The notes beneath the pieces were generated by a model. That model did not search any database. It saw only the letters and a list, made by a program, of their open reading frames with translations, and had not been told where the DNA came from. From JAOUJD01 sp963726405 (GTDB lineage Bacteria; Pseudomonadota; Gammaproteobacteria; Burkholderiales; Burkholderiaceae_F), in contig CAVSCF010000003.1 of the NCBI GenBank assembly GCA_963726405.1, positions 186,001 through 250,000 of the forward strand: a stretch of 64,000 bases of DNA. Direction: 5' to 3'. Positions 55,565 through 64,000 of this stretch are shown here, piece by piece. Position numbers and translations under genes: made by a program. Numbering within the stretch: position 1 is the first letter of the stretch; each line of letters begins with the position of its first letter.

Positions 55565-56967
55565 GCGGCCTGAACGTCCTGATCGTCGACGACGAGCCGG
55601 CCATCCGGCAGGTGCTGACGGCCGCGGTGCGCAAGGCCGGATACAGCGCCGATACGGCGGCGTCGGCGGGGGAGGCTTCGGCCAAGCTCGCGAAAGGCGA
55701 TTTCGACGTCGTCCTGTCCGACATCTTCATGCCCGTGACGGACGGCATCGAACTGCTGAAGAACACGCGCACGCAGGGCATCGACGTGCCGTTCATCATG
55801 ATCACCGGCTTTGCCTCGGTCGACTCGGCGATCCTCGCCATCAAGGCCGGCGCCTATGACTACATCACGAAGCCGGTGCACCAGGAGGAGATCGTCCACC
55901 GGCTGGCGCAGATCGAGGCGCTCGGCGGCCTGAAGGCGGAGAACAAGGCGCTGCGGCAACTGGCGCTCGCCGAATCGGATCAGCCGTTCCGGTTCACGTC
56001 GCCCTCGATGGTCGAGGTGGACCGGCTGATCACCCGCGTGGCGCCGACCGGCAGCACCGTGCTGATCACCGGCGAGTCCGGCACCGGCAAGGGCCTGACC
56101 GCGCACCAGATCCACGACCTGTCGCCGCGCGCGGCGGGTCCCTTCATTCCGGTCAACTGCAGTGCCATTCCCGAGAATCTTCTCGAAAGTGAGTTTTTCG
56201 GCCACACGAAGGGCGCCTTCACCAGCGCCGACCGCGCGCGCAAGGGACTGTTCCTGCAGTCGGACAAGGGCACGATCTTCCTCGACGAGATCGGCGACCT
56301 GCCGCTGTCGATGCAGACCAAGCTGCTGCACGTGATCGAGGAAAAGGCCGTGCGGCCGCTGGGCTCCGAGGAAGTGCGGCGCGTCGACACACGGATCATC
56401 ACCGCGACCAATCGCGACCTCACGCAGATGGTCGCCGACGGGCGCTTCCGCGAAGACCTCTACTTCCGCCTGTCGGTGTTCCAGATCCGACTGCCGCCCT
56501 TGCGCGAGCGGCGGGCGGACGTCGCGGAATTGGTACGGTTCGTGCTCCGTCGGATCGGGGAGGGATCCGGGGCGAACGCGCTGAGCGTCGACGCGGAAAC
56601 CGAGGAGATCCTGGCCAATTACGACTGGCCAGGAAACGTACGGCAGTTGGAGAACGTGCTGCAGCGGGCGGCGATCCTCGCCGATGGCGGGAAGATCACC
56701 GTAGCCGATCTGCCACCCGAGATTGTGCCGACGATGATGATCGAAAACGAAAGGGCGGCCACACCGCCATTGGGAGGGGGGACCCTGCGCGAGCAGGTGC
56801 GCCGCTTCGAGCTGGCATTGATCCAGCGCGCCATCGAGGAATCGAACGGCGACCGACGACTGGCCGCGGCCCGGCTGGGCATCGGCCTTTCCAGCCTGTA
56901 TCGAAAACTCGAGGAGTTCCAGCCCGAGGTGCGCAGCGATGGCAACGGGCGCGACAAAGGCCTCTAG
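55561..56967 (+). CDS. NtrC-family sigma-54 response regulator
   Basis: 468 residues, intact. Receiver with phospho-acceptor Asp54 in VVLSDIFMP; AAA+ domain with Walker A GESGTGKG (171-178), Walker B TIFLDEIG, and sensor motifs; Fis-type HTH GDRRLAAARLGIGLSSLYRKL. The sigma-54 contact loop reads GAFTSA at 218-223 instead of GAFTGA. With the adjacent kinase it is the likely activator of the -24/-12 promoters found at 36810-36845 and 38451. GTG start overlapping the kinase stop. The next gene begins inside its last 29 nt. Confidence 0.92.
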   Translation: MSGLNVLIVDDEPAIRQVLTAAVRKAGYSADTAASAGEASAKLAKGDFDVVLSDIFMPVTDGIELLKNTRTQGIDVPFIMITGFASVDSAILAIKAGAYDYITKPVHQEEIVHRLAQIEALGGLKAENKALRQLALAESDQPFRFTSPSMVEVDRLITRVAPTGSTVLITGESGTGKGLTAHQIHDLSPRAAGPFIPVNCSAIPENLLESEFFGHTKGAFTSADRARKGLFLQSDKGTIFLDEIGDLPLSMQTKLLHVIEEKAVRPLGSEEVRRVDTRIITATNRDLTQMVADGRFREDLYFRLSVFQIRLPPLRERRADVAELVRFVLRRIGEGSGANALSVDAETEEILANYDWPGNVRQLENVLQRAAILADGGKITVADLPPEIVPTMMIENERAATPPLGGGTLREQVRRFELALIQRAIEESNGDRRLAAARLGIGLSSLYRKLEEFQPEVRSDGNGRDKGL

Positions 56968-57577
56968 CCTTGTCGCAGGCGCGCTCCTCGCGCTGCTGTC
57001 CTTCGCTGCACTGGCCGGGCCGGATGAAGACTACCGGTCCGCCCTGACTGCGTTCCGGAGCGGTGACATGACCGGGGCAATGACCACCCTGCGCCGAACG
57101 TCGGGGCAGGGCCACGTCCCGTCGATGGTCCTGCTCGGATACATCCTCGAGCAAGGCAGCCTCGAAGCCGAGGCCGCGCAGATGTATCGCAAGGCCGCCG
57201 AGGCAGGCTCGGCGGACGGGGAAGTAGCGCTCGCAGCCATGCTGGCCGCGGGCAAGGGCGTCAAGCAGGACGTGGCGCAGGCTGTCCGGCTGTACGAAAG
57301 CGCGGCGGGACGCGGCAACGGCGCGGCGATCAACGTGCTGGCCCAGGCGTACATCAGCGGCACCCTCGGTTTCACCCGGGACAAGCGCAACAACGCGCGG
57401 GCCATCGAGGCGCTCGAGCGCGCTGCCCGACAGGGCTACGAGCCCGCGGTCGTGGAATTGAATCGCGCCTACACGGAAGGCGATTACGGACTGTCGGCCG
57501 ACGCGGTCCAGGCGGCGCGCTGGGTGCCGAAGCCGGTCGCGCCGCCGAAGGCAGCGGCCAAGGAAAGCAGGAAGTGA
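56939..57577 (+). CDS. Periplasmic SEL1-repeat protein (second)
   Basis: 212 residues. Signal TKASSLVAGALLALLSFAALAG; SEL1 units (MVLLGYILEQGSLEAEAAQMYRKAAEAGSADGEVALAAMLAAGKGVKQDVAQAVRLYESAAGRGNGAAINVLAQAYISGTLG). It starts within the 3' end of the regulator gene (29-nt overlap) and ends overlapping the next start. A GCGACAAAGGC/GCCTTGTCGC hairpin lies at 56951-56976 across the regulator stop codon. Confidence 0.85.
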   Translation: MATGATKASSLVAGALLALLSFAALAGPDEDYRSALTAFRSGDMTGAMTTLRRTSGQGHVPSMVLLGYILEQGSLEAEAAQMYRKAAEAGSADGEVALAAMLAAGKGVKQDVAQAVRLYESAAGRGNGAAINVLAQAYISGTLGFTRDKRNNARAIEALERAARQGYEPAVVELNRAYTEGDYGLSADAVQAARWVPKPVAPPKAAAKESRK

Positions 57578-57888
57578 TGCGTGCGCGTCTCGTGGTGAGC
57601 GCCGGGTCGCTGTTGCTCGCCATGGCGTCGTCACCCGCCGTGGCGGCGGACACGGCCAAGGGTGGCCAGCTCTATTCAAAACACTGCGCCGCTTGCCATG
57701 GCTCCAATGGAGTCCCGGCCATGCCGAGCACCCCGAATTTCACCCAACCGCAAACGATGATGCGCCCGGACCCGTACTTCGCGAACGTGATCCGCAACGG
57801 ACGGATGACGATGCCCGGGTACCGTGGTGTCCTGAAGGACGGCGAGATCTACGACGTGATTGCCTATATGCGGACGCTGCTCAGATGA
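57577..57888 (+). CDS. Monohaem class I cytochrome c
   Basis: 103 residues: signal MRARLVVSAGSLLLAMASSPAVAA, haem CAACH, and a terminal helix with NGRMTMPGYRGVLKDGEIYDVIAYMRTLLR giving a candidate axial Met. ATG 57577 is preferred over the GTG three bases upstream. Its end overlaps the propeller gene by 4 nt. A periplasmic electron donor or redox input for the nearby sensors. Confidence 0.88.
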   Translation: MRARLVVSAGSLLLAMASSPAVAADTAKGGQLYSKHCAACHGSNGVPAMPSTPNFTQPQTMMRPDPYFANVIRNGRMTMPGYRGVLKDGEIYDVIAYMRTLLR

Positions 57889-58934
57889 TCGGTCGCTTTC
57901 TCGCGTTATCGGTGCTGCTCGCGATCGGCGGCTCCGCGCTCGCCCAGCCCCTCAAGGTCAAGGAGGTTTTCGAGGTCGGCCCGAACGTCTACGTCCGCGC
58001 GCTCACGCCGGAACCGAAGCGCAACGTGCTGTGGGTCGGCACGTCGAGCGGCGTGCACGAGGTCGATCTCAAGACGAGCCAGGTACGCAACACGTTCACG
58101 CGCAAGGACGGCCTGGCCAACGAGTACGTGTTCGCGGTGGGCGTCGACCGCGACGGCTACAAGTGGTTCGGCACCAACGCGGGCGGCACGTCACGCTACC
58201 GCGACGGTCAGTGGAAGACGTTCTTCCCGATGCACGGCCTGGCCGACTACTGGATCTATTCGTTCGCCAGCCAGAAGGACGGCTCGTTCTGGATCGGCAC
58301 CTGGGCCGGCGTGAATCGCTACAACCCGAAGTCGGGCAAGTTCACGACCTACATGAAGGAACTGATCAACGAGTGGGTCTACGGCATCTCGGTCGACGCG
58401 AAGGACCGGGTGTGGTTCGGCACCGAGGGCGGCGTGTCGATGTACGACGGCAAGGCGTGGCGTTCGTGGACGCACAAGGACGGCCTGGGCGCGCCCAACC
58501 GCGAGAACCTGCCACCGAGCGCGAACACCGGGCTCGGCACGCGCGCGCGGCACGATCTCTCGGTCTCGGCCGCCGCCGAAAGCACGTCGACCTACAACCC
58601 GAACTACGTCTTCTCGATCATCGCCGCGCGCGATGGTGCGGTGTGGGCCGGCACGTGGGGCGGCGGAGCCGCGCGCTTCGACGGCAAGACCTGGTCCAAC
58701 CTCACCACCGCCGAAGGCCTGGCGGGCAACATCGTGTACAGCATCGCCGAGCAACCGGACGGCGTGCTGTGGTTCGGCACGAACAAGGGCGTGTCGCGCT
58801 ACGACGGCAAGGCCTGGACGAACTTCGGCAAGCAGGAGGGCCTGCTCGAGGAGCATGTCTACGCCGTCGCGATCGCGCCGAACGGCGACGTCTGGGCTGG
58901 GACCAAGCGCGGTGTCGCGCGCATCGGCAAGTAG
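57885..58934 (+). CDS. Periplasmic regulator-propeller protein (first)
   Basis: 349 residues. Signal MIGRFLALSVLLAIGGSALA; repeats of the two-component regulator propeller: VLWVGTSSGVHEVDLKTSQVRNTFTRKDGLANEYVFAVGVDRDGYKWFGTNAGGTSRYRDGQWKTF and similar blades ending in VWAGTWGGGAARFDGKTWSNLT. Such blades usually form the periplasmic sensor of a hybrid kinase; here they stand alone. The next gene is a second such protein. Confidence 0.87.
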   Translation: MIGRFLALSVLLAIGGSALAQPLKVKEVFEVGPNVYVRALTPEPKRNVLWVGTSSGVHEVDLKTSQVRNTFTRKDGLANEYVFAVGVDRDGYKWFGTNAGGTSRYRDGQWKTFFPMHGLADYWIYSFASQKDGSFWIGTWAGVNRYNPKSGKFTTYMKELINEWVYGISVDAKDRVWFGTEGGVSMYDGKAWRSWTHKDGLGAPNRENLPPSANTGLGTRARHDLSVSAAAESTSTYNPNYVFSIIAARDGAVWAGTWGGGAARFDGKTWSNLTTAEGLAGNIVYSIAEQPDGVLWFGTNKGVSRYDGKAWTNFGKQEGLLEEHVYAVAIAPNGDVWAGTKRGVARIGK

Positions 58935-58958
58935 GCCAGGGAAGGGGACGCAGGAACA

Positions 58959-60206
58959 ATGAACAACGGACAGCGGGCGCTCGTCATCGGGGTCGCCGCG
59001 GTGGCGATTGCCGTCGGGCTCGGGGGGGCCTACCTGCTCGGCCGGCAGTCGTCGTTTCCGGCGGCCGACGCGGCGACCGCGGTGAAGCCGGCGCTGCCCG
59101 GCACCCTTCCACCGATCACCGACGGCAAGGCCGCCGAACCGCAGCGCGAAGGCAAGGTCGAGGTCGACAAGAGCCGCCAGTTCGTCCACTTCCGCGTGGG
59201 CAACAAGAACGTCAAGCGCATTCACGTCGATGGCGACGTCGTCTGGGTCGGCACCTCCGGCGGGCTGATCCGATACAACAACCGCACCGACGAGTTCAAG
59301 CTGTTCGACACCAAGAGCGGCCTGCTGTCCAACGGGATCTTCCACGTCGGCCCGCTCGACGACCGCATCGTCCTGGGCACCTACGGGGGCGGCATGGCGC
59401 TGATGAACCCCGCCTCGGAGCAGTGGGAGACCTACAACATCCCCGAAGGCCTCGGCGACGCGTTCGTGTACGACGTCCTGAAGGTCGCCAACGGCGACGT
59501 CTGGATCGCCACCTGGTCGGGCGCCAACCGCGTGCGCAAGGGCGAACTGAAGAACCGCGCGAGCTGGGACCTCTACACGGTCGACAACACCAAAGGCGGA
59601 CTGCCGAACGACTGGGTGTACGGACTCGCGGAAGGAAAGGACGGCGTGATCTGGGTGGCGACCGAAGGCGGATTGGCCCGCTTCAAGGACGGCAAGTGGA
59701 CCAACTGGAACCACAAGAGCGGCCTGGGCGCGCCGTACGATGCGGTCAAGGCCGACATCCAGTACAAGAGCGATCCGTCGAAGGCCTCGCAGCATCACGC
59801 GCAGCAGAAGGAAGAGATGGGGCTGCAGGACGTCAACGTCGCCTACAACCCCAACTACATCGTGTCGCTCGCCGTCGACAAGGACGGCATCGTGTGGGCG
59901 GGCACGTGGGGCGGCGGGCTCGCGCGGTTCGACGGACGCAAGTTCCGCAACTTCACCGTGACGGACGGGCTGCCGGGCAACCACGTCTTCATGCTGCACA
60001 TCGACCGCAAGGACCGGCTGTGGATCGGCACGAACAACGGCCTGGCGCTGCGCCAGCCGGACGGGAAGTTCAAGGTGATGAACACCCACGACGGGCTTTT
60101 CTCCAGTGCCGTGTTCTCGATGGACACCGGCGCGGACGGCACGCTGTGGGTCGGCAGTTACGGCGGCGTCGCGCGCATCCAGGCGCCGCAGGGCGCCGGG
60201 CGGTAG
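58959..60206 (+). CDS. Membrane-anchored regulator-propeller protein (second)
   Basis: 415 residues. An N-terminal anchor (ALVIGVAAVAIAVGLGGAYLLG) is followed by a Pro/Ala linker and regulator-propeller blades (VVWVGTSGGLIRYNNRTDEFKLFDTKSGLLSNGIFHVG, DVWIATWSGANRV, IVWAGTWGGGLARFDGRKFRNFTVTDGLPGNHVF). Paralog of the preceding gene, sharing GTWGGG..RFDG and LxxGTNxG blocks. Probably a sensor for an envelope signal. Confidence 0.87.
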   Translation: MNNGQRALVIGVAAVAIAVGLGGAYLLGRQSSFPAADAATAVKPALPGTLPPITDGKAAEPQREGKVEVDKSRQFVHFRVGNKNVKRIHVDGDVVWVGTSGGLIRYNNRTDEFKLFDTKSGLLSNGIFHVGPLDDRIVLGTYGGGMALMNPASEQWETYNIPEGLGDAFVYDVLKVANGDVWIATWSGANRVRKGELKNRASWDLYTVDNTKGGLPNDWVYGLAEGKDGVIWVATEGGLARFKDGKWTNWNHKSGLGAPYDAVKADIQYKSDPSKASQHHAQQKEEMGLQDVNVAYNPNYIVSLAVDKDGIVWAGTWGGGLARFDGRKFRNFTVTDGLPGNHVFMLHIDRKDRLWIGTNNGLALRQPDGKFKVMNTHDGLFSSAVFSMDTGADGTLWVGSYGGVARIQAPQGAGR

Positions 60207-60285
60207 GCAGGGCAGGGAATAACGACAACCAGCCGCGCGTTTGCGGCGCGTGACGAAGCGAGGCACCGGCGGTGGAGAGGGGGCA

Positions 60286-63051
60286 ATGAGCGAGTCGTCG
60301 CGCGGGTCGGGGCTGCGCGGGAGCGATCCCCTGGAGCTCCCGGCAAGCCTCTTCTCGGCTCTGATCGAAATCGCCGACGACGCGGTCGTCGTGATCGACG
60401 ACGCGCAGTGCATCCTGCTGTTCAATCGCGGCGCCGAACGGATGTTCGGCTACAGCGCTGCCGAGGTCGTGGGCGAATCGCTGACGTTGCTGATGCCGAG
60501 CGGCGCCGCCGAGCGGCATGCCTCGCACGTCAGGGACTTCGGCGCCCAGCGGCCGAGCGCCCGCCGGATGGGGGACCGCGCGGGCATCAGCGGCAAGCGT
60601 GCGAACGGCGAGCTCTTCGCCGCCGAAGCGTCGATTTCACACGTCGACGTCAACGGCCTGCGCTACTACGCGGCGATCGTGCGCGACGTGTCGGAACGCC
60701 AGCGGTACGAGGAAGCGCTGGCCGCGAGCGAGGCGCGCTTCCGCACGCTGGCCGAAAGCGCGCCGGTCGGCATCTTCCACACCGACAGCGCGGGGGATTG
60801 CCTCTACGTCAATTCGCGCTGGGCCGACATGGCCGGCATGCGCCTGAACGAGGCGATGGGGGAAGGGTGGACGCGCGCGTTGCACCCGGACGACCGCGGC
60901 CGGGTGTACGAGGCGTGGCGCGCCGCGATCGCGGCGAGCGCGCCCTTCCAGGGCGAGTTCCGTTTCCTGCGGCCCGATGGCCGTGAAACATGGGTGCTCG
61001 GGCATTTCGTTCCGGTGCAGCTCAACAGCTACGGCGATCGCGGCTACATCGGGACGACCACGGACATCACCGAGCGGAAACTCCAGTCCGCGGTGCTCGA
61101 GCAGGCCAAGCAGGAAGCGGAGCAGGCCGCGCGGGCGAAGAGCCTGTTCCTCGCGAACATGAGCCACGAGATCCGCACGCCGCTGAATGCGGTGATCGGC
61201 ATGACGAGCCTGCTGATGGACACGCCGATCTCCGACGAGCAGAAGGACCTCGCGCAGACGATCCGCGCGAGCGGCGAGGCGCTGCTCGCGATCATCAACG
61301 ACATCCTCGATTACTCGAAGGCCGACCTCGGCAAGCTCGAGCTCGAGCACCAGGCGTTCGACCTGCGGCGCACGGTCGAGGACTCGCTCGACCTCCTGGC
61401 GCCGGGCGCCGCGGTGAAGTCGCTGAACCTCGCGTACTTCATCGAGGAGGGCGTGCCGGAAACGCTGGTGGGCGACGTGACGCGCCTGCGGCAGATCCTC
61501 GTGAACCTCATCAGCAACGCCGTGAAGTTCACGCACCAGGGCGAAGTCGTGGTGAACGTCGACGGCCGCGTGAGCGACGACGGGCGCTACCGGCTGCACG
61601 TGTCGGTGCGCGACACCGGGATCGGCATTCCGCGCGAGCGCCTGCCGTACCTGTTCCAGTCGTTCACGCAGGTCGACTCCTCGACCACGCGCAAGTACGG
61701 CGGCACGGGGCTGGGCCTGGCGATCAGCAAGCGGCTCGCGGAACTGATGGGCGGCAGCGCCTGGGCCGAGAGCGAACCGGGACTGGGATCCACGTTTCAC
61801 TTCACCGCCGAAGTCGAGGCCGCGCCGAATCGCGAATCGCACTTCCTGCGGCAGCAGGCGCCCGCGCTCGCCGGCAAGCGCGTGCTGATCGTCGACGACA
61901 ACACCACCAACCGCCGCATCCTGGTGAAGCAGAGCCTGCTGTGGGGCCTGCTGCCGAGCGCGAACCCGTCGGCGGCCGAAGCGCTCGACCTGATCCGCCA
62001 CGGCCACGGCTTCGACATCGCGATCCTCGACATGGGGATGCCGGACATGGACGGCATCGACCTCGCGTGGGAGATCCGCAAGTACCGCGACCCGAGTTCG
62101 CTGCCGATCGTGCTCCTGACGTCGATGGGCACCCGCATCAGCGCCGCGACGGACCCCGAGCTCGGGCTCGCGGCCTTCGTCTACAAGCCGATCAAGCCAG
62201 CGCAGTTGTATCGGGTGCTCCTGGACGCGCTCGGTGGAACGTCCACCCCAAGCCCCGACGCCGAGCGAGAGACACCGGCGCTCAGCCTGGCCCTCGCGGA
62301 TCAACTGCCGCTGCGCATCCTCGTGGCCGAGGACAACGCGGTGAACCAGAAGGTGGTGATGCGCCTGCTGGAACGAATGGGCTATCGGGCCGACATCGCC
62401 GCCAACGGGCTGGAAGTGCTCGATGCGATCGAGCGCCAGCCCTACGACGTGATCCTGATGGACATCCAGATGCCGGAAATGGACGGCATCGAGGCCGCGC
62501 GCCGCATCTTCCAGCGTCGCGACCGCCACGAGGCGCCGCGCCTGATCGCGATGACGGCCAATGCCATGCCGGGCGACCGTGAACTCGCGTTGTCCGTCGG
62601 CATGGAAGGCTACCTGACCAAGCCCATCGATCTTTCGACGCTGCGCCAGGCCTTGCTCGGCCTGCGCACGCAAGGCGAGTTGAACGGGCAGGCGGCCATG
62701 CAGTCGCTCGACATTCACCGGCTCGACGAGCTGGCCGCGTTCGACGCCGGCGACGGCGGACGGCTCGTGCGCGAACTGATCGATCTGTTCATCGCCGACT
62801 CGCCGGCCCACATGCGCAACCTGTGGACGTCGTTTGGCGGACGCGATGCGTCGGGGTTGCGTGCCTCGGCGCACCGTTTTTCGTCCAGCGTCGAGAACAT
62901 CGGCGCCCGCCGGATGGCGTTCCTATGCGCCGAACTCGAGCGGTGCGGCCAGACGGACAACCTCGTCGATGCGCAGCCGCTCCTGACTCAACTGACGCAG
63001 GAGCTCGAACGGGTCAGGGCGCTTCTGGAGCGCGAGCGCAATCGGTTCTGA
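60286..63051 (+). CDS. Cytosolic hybrid histidine kinase (PAS-PAS-HK-REC-REC-HPt)
   Basis: 921 residues, intact. Order: PAS (20-135), PAS with PAC (150-265), coiled coil, HisKA with phospho-His294 in NMSHEIRTPLN, ATPase domain (to about 510; N-box NLISNAVKF, DTGIGIP, GGTGLGL), receiver 1 (Asp582), receiver 2 (Asp726) and an HPt domain with His863 in SAHRFSSSVENIG. There is no membrane segment or signal peptide. It follows two propeller genes, which could supply its sensor in trans. Start chosen at 60286 after GGAGAGGGGG; the frame is open upstream to 60241. Its output protein is not identified. Confidence 0.92.
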   Translation: MSESSRGSGLRGSDPLELPASLFSALIEIADDAVVVIDDAQCILLFNRGAERMFGYSAAEVVGESLTLLMPSGAAERHASHVRDFGAQRPSARRMGDRAGISGKRANGELFAAEASISHVDVNGLRYYAAIVRDVSERQRYEEALAASEARFRTLAESAPVGIFHTDSAGDCLYVNSRWADMAGMRLNEAMGEGWTRALHPDDRGRVYEAWRAAIAASAPFQGEFRFLRPDGRETWVLGHFVPVQLNSYGDRGYIGTTTDITERKLQSAVLEQAKQEAEQAARAKSLFLANMSHEIRTPLNAVIGMTSLLMDTPISDEQKDLAQTIRASGEALLAIINDILDYSKADLGKLELEHQAFDLRRTVEDSLDLLAPGAAVKSLNLAYFIEEGVPETLVGDVTRLRQILVNLISNAVKFTHQGEVVVNVDGRVSDDGRYRLHVSVRDTGIGIPRERLPYLFQSFTQVDSSTTRKYGGTGLGLAISKRLAELMGGSAWAESEPGLGSTFHFTAEVEAAPNRESHFLRQQAPALAGKRVLIVDDNTTNRRILVKQSLLWGLLPSANPSAAEALDLIRHGHGFDIAILDMGMPDMDGIDLAWEIRKYRDPSSLPIVLLTSMGTRISAATDPELGLAAFVYKPIKPAQLYRVLLDALGGTSTPSPDAERETPALSLALADQLPLRILVAEDNAVNQKVVMRLLERMGYRADIAANGLEVLDAIERQPYDVILMDIQMPEMDGIEAARRIFQRRDRHEAPRLIAMTANAMPGDRELALSVGMEGYLTKPIDLSTLRQALLGLRTQGELNGQAAMQSLDIHRLDELAAFDAGDGGRLVRELIDLFIADSPAHMRNLWTSFGGRDASGLRASAHRFSSSVENIGARRMAFLCAELERCGQTDNLVDAQPLLTQLTQELERVRALLERERNRF

Positions 63052-63399
63052 GGGCCGATTTGTGCTGAGTCCGGGGTGGACACATGGATCCGAGGATGCG
63101 CATAATGTGCATTATGTCAACTCAAGGATTCGTTTCGCTTCCGGGGATTGCGCGGGCAGCCTATTCGCCGCGAGTCTATCGCGGCTGGAAACGCTGATCG
63201 GTTTCTACTGTCACCGCGGCCGATGTCGAAGTGAAAGCTCGCGACGTGTGCCGGATGGCCGAATTGCGTCCACTTGCGTCATCCGATTCCGGCCTTCGCG
63301 CGTTAGTTAACCGCCTGCCGCCCATCGCTTGCGCTGCTCGCCAAGTCGCCAGGTTCGCCGGACGGCCAGAGAAATGTCCAACCACCAGAAAGTGAACCG
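63052..63399. other. Intergenic region containing dif
   Basis: 348 nt without a convincing gene. The only strong feature is the dif site. An 82-codon open frame at 63062 has no ribosome site or family. Confidence 0.6.
63095..63122 (+). other. dif: Chromosome dimer resolution site dif
   Basis: Twenty-eight base pairs: XerC arm GATGCGCATAA (10 of 11 identical to E. coli dif), central TGTGCA (first three and last base shared) and XerD arm TTATGTCAACT (9 of 11). The arms form a partly palindromic pair (CATAATG...CATTATG). The site lies in a gap after a convergent-free run of plus-strand genes. It marks the replication terminus. An integrated Xer-dependent element would show two copies; only one is seen. 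Confidence 0.8.
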
Positions 63400-63876
63400 A
63401 TGAACAAGATCACAATCGCCGCGCTCGCCGCGCTCGCCGCCCTTAGCACCTACGCCCAGGCGCAAGCGCCCGCAACTCCCGCCCCGGCCCCGGCCGCACC
63501 GATGGCCGCTCCGGCTCCGGCCCCGGCTGCCAAGGCTCCGGCGCCCGCCGCCAAGGCTCCGGCGCCCGCTGCCAAGGCCGGGACCGCCAGTACCGACCCC
63601 ATCGTCCAGTCGCGCATGGCGCGCCGTGACGCCGACGCCGCGTTCAACAAAGCCCAGGCGGCTGCGCGCAAGGAACGCGACGACAAGGTCAACGCCGCCG
63701 TGGAAGCGGCCCTGAAGGACCCGAAGAACGCCGGCAAGGATCCGCTGGTGCTCCGCCGTCAGACCCGCGACCAGGCGCGTGCCGCCACGCGCGCAGACTA
63801 CGATGCGGCCATCAAGGCTGCGCGTACCGAGCGTGACGCCGCGCGCGCCGCCGCGGCGAGCCTGGCCAAGAAGTAA
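63400..63876 (+). CDS. Ala/Pro-rich secreted protein
   Basis: 158 residues. Signal MNKITIAALAALAALSTYAQA, an Ala/Pro-rich repetitive part (APAAKAP units, residues 23-65) and a charged helical C-terminus (MARRDADAAFNKAQAAARKERDDKVNAAVEAALKDPKNAGKDPLVLRRQTRDQARAATRADYDAAIKAARTERDAARAA). No haem or catalytic motif. Similar proteins occur in betaproteobacteria without known function; a periplasmic structural role is plausible. Confidence 0.75.
   Translation: MNKITIAALAALAALSTYAQAQAPATPAPAPAAPMAAPAPAPAAKAPAPAAKAPAPAAKAGTASTDPIVQSRMARRDADAAFNKAQAAARKERDDKVNAAVEAALKDPKNAGKDPLVLRRQTRDQARAATRADYDAAIKAARTERDAARAAAASLAKK
63526..63579 (+). repeat. 21-bp tandem repeat in the Ala/Pro-rich gene
   Basis: About 2.6 copies of a unit encoding AAKAPAP (GCTGCCAAGGCTCCGGCGCC plus one base), with only one difference between copies 1 and 2. 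Likely to vary in copy number. Confidence 0.8.
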
Positions 63877-63881
63877 GACCG

Positions 63882-63912
63882 AGCGGGACGCGCCAGCGTG
63901 GCGCGTCCCGCT
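63882..63912 (+). terminator. Hairpin terminator after the Ala/Pro-rich gene
   Basis: AGCGGGACGCGCCA and TGGCGCGTCCCGCT form a perfect 14-bp stem with a 3-nt loop. The T-tract afterwards is weak, so it may be partly dependent on other factors. Confidence 0.75.
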
Positions 63913-64000
63913 GCCTGATTCCTGCTTTGGGTTACGACGGCAGGAAATGCACCGGCCACGCGGCCGTCGCCCGCTCCGCCCCCCTGCCCCTAACGCTGCT

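Noticed and set aside
56951..56976. GCGACAAAGGC...GCCTTGTCGC as a RegA site
   Set aside because: It lies within coding sequence at a stop/start overlap and reads better as an mRNA hairpin; codon constraints explain part of it.
63095..63122. Integrated Xer-dependent phage or island at dif
   Set aside because: Only one dif-like site is in the window and no integrase, phage or plasmid genes flank it.
63062..63310. 82-codon open frame over dif
   Set aside because: No ribosome site, no family, and it would place dif inside a gene.

Overview
The window is GC-rich DNA that looks like the chromosome of a betaproteobacterium. Pointers are a RegB/RegA-type redox two-component pair, System II cytochrome c maturation genes (ResB/CcsA), a DUF6502-DUF5666 pair, the MtnB/MtnD methionine-salvage genes and a near-canonical XerC/XerD dif site at 63095-63122. 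The dif site places the window at the replication terminus. No tRNA, rRNA, CRISPR array or insertion sequence was seen.

Layout. (1) 1-1.5 kb: methionine salvage (mtnD partial, mtnB) and a lipoprotein. (2) 1.6-8.3 kb: accessory surface proteins, namely an Ig-repeat protein, DUF6502/DUF5666 and a HAF-repeat/PKD protein, almost all frameshifted as sequenced. (3) 8.4-20.1 kb: a lytic transglycosylase, then an eleven-gene type II secretion/MSHA-like operon (G, F, E, PilM-, PilN-, PilO- and PilP/GspC-like, a TPR-secretin-cohesin protein and three more pseudopilins), then two small paralogous secreted proteins. (4) 20.1-32.6 kb, minus strand: a roughly 2,050-codon multicopper oxidase resembling the Leptothrix manganese-oxidising factor MofA, followed by a beta-propeller, two SCO copper chaperones, a cytochrome c, a cytochrome c/substrate-binding fusion and a parvulin. 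(5) 33.0-34.9 kb: regB-regA, divergent from the oxidase, with repeated GCGACA half-sites between them. (6) 34.9-53.5 kb: a large multiheme cytochrome locus with di-, tri-, tetra- and 11-heme proteins, NHL-repeat lipoproteins, a parvulin, a 663-residue outer-membrane beta-barrel and ResB/CcsA. (7) 53.5-63 kb: SEL1 proteins, a histidine kinase with an NtrC-family sigma-54 activator, a small cytochrome c, two free-standing regulator propellers and a hybrid histidine kinase. (8) 63-64 kb: dif and an Ala/Pro-rich secreted protein.

How the parts may fit (inference): periplasmic c7/c5 cytochromes, an outer-membrane barrel with its own PPIase, and an 11-heme cytochrome form a candidate trans-envelope electron conduit. 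The MofA-like oxidase, fitted with copper by the SCO proteins, could oxidise extracellular metal such as Mn(II), and the secretion operon could export it or the small paralogs. RegBA may control the oxidase and secretion operon. The sigma-54 activator may control the cytochrome operons: -24/-12 promoters lie at 36810-36845, 38451 and 42581, and TTCCCG-N4-CGGGAA palindromes lie upstream of two cytochrome genes.

Caution: many genes in 1.6-12.6, 26.4-32.6 and 50.3-55 kb are split by single-base frameshifts while the regions between them are clean. This looks more like local consensus errors than decay. Such genes are listed as one CDS spanning the fragments.
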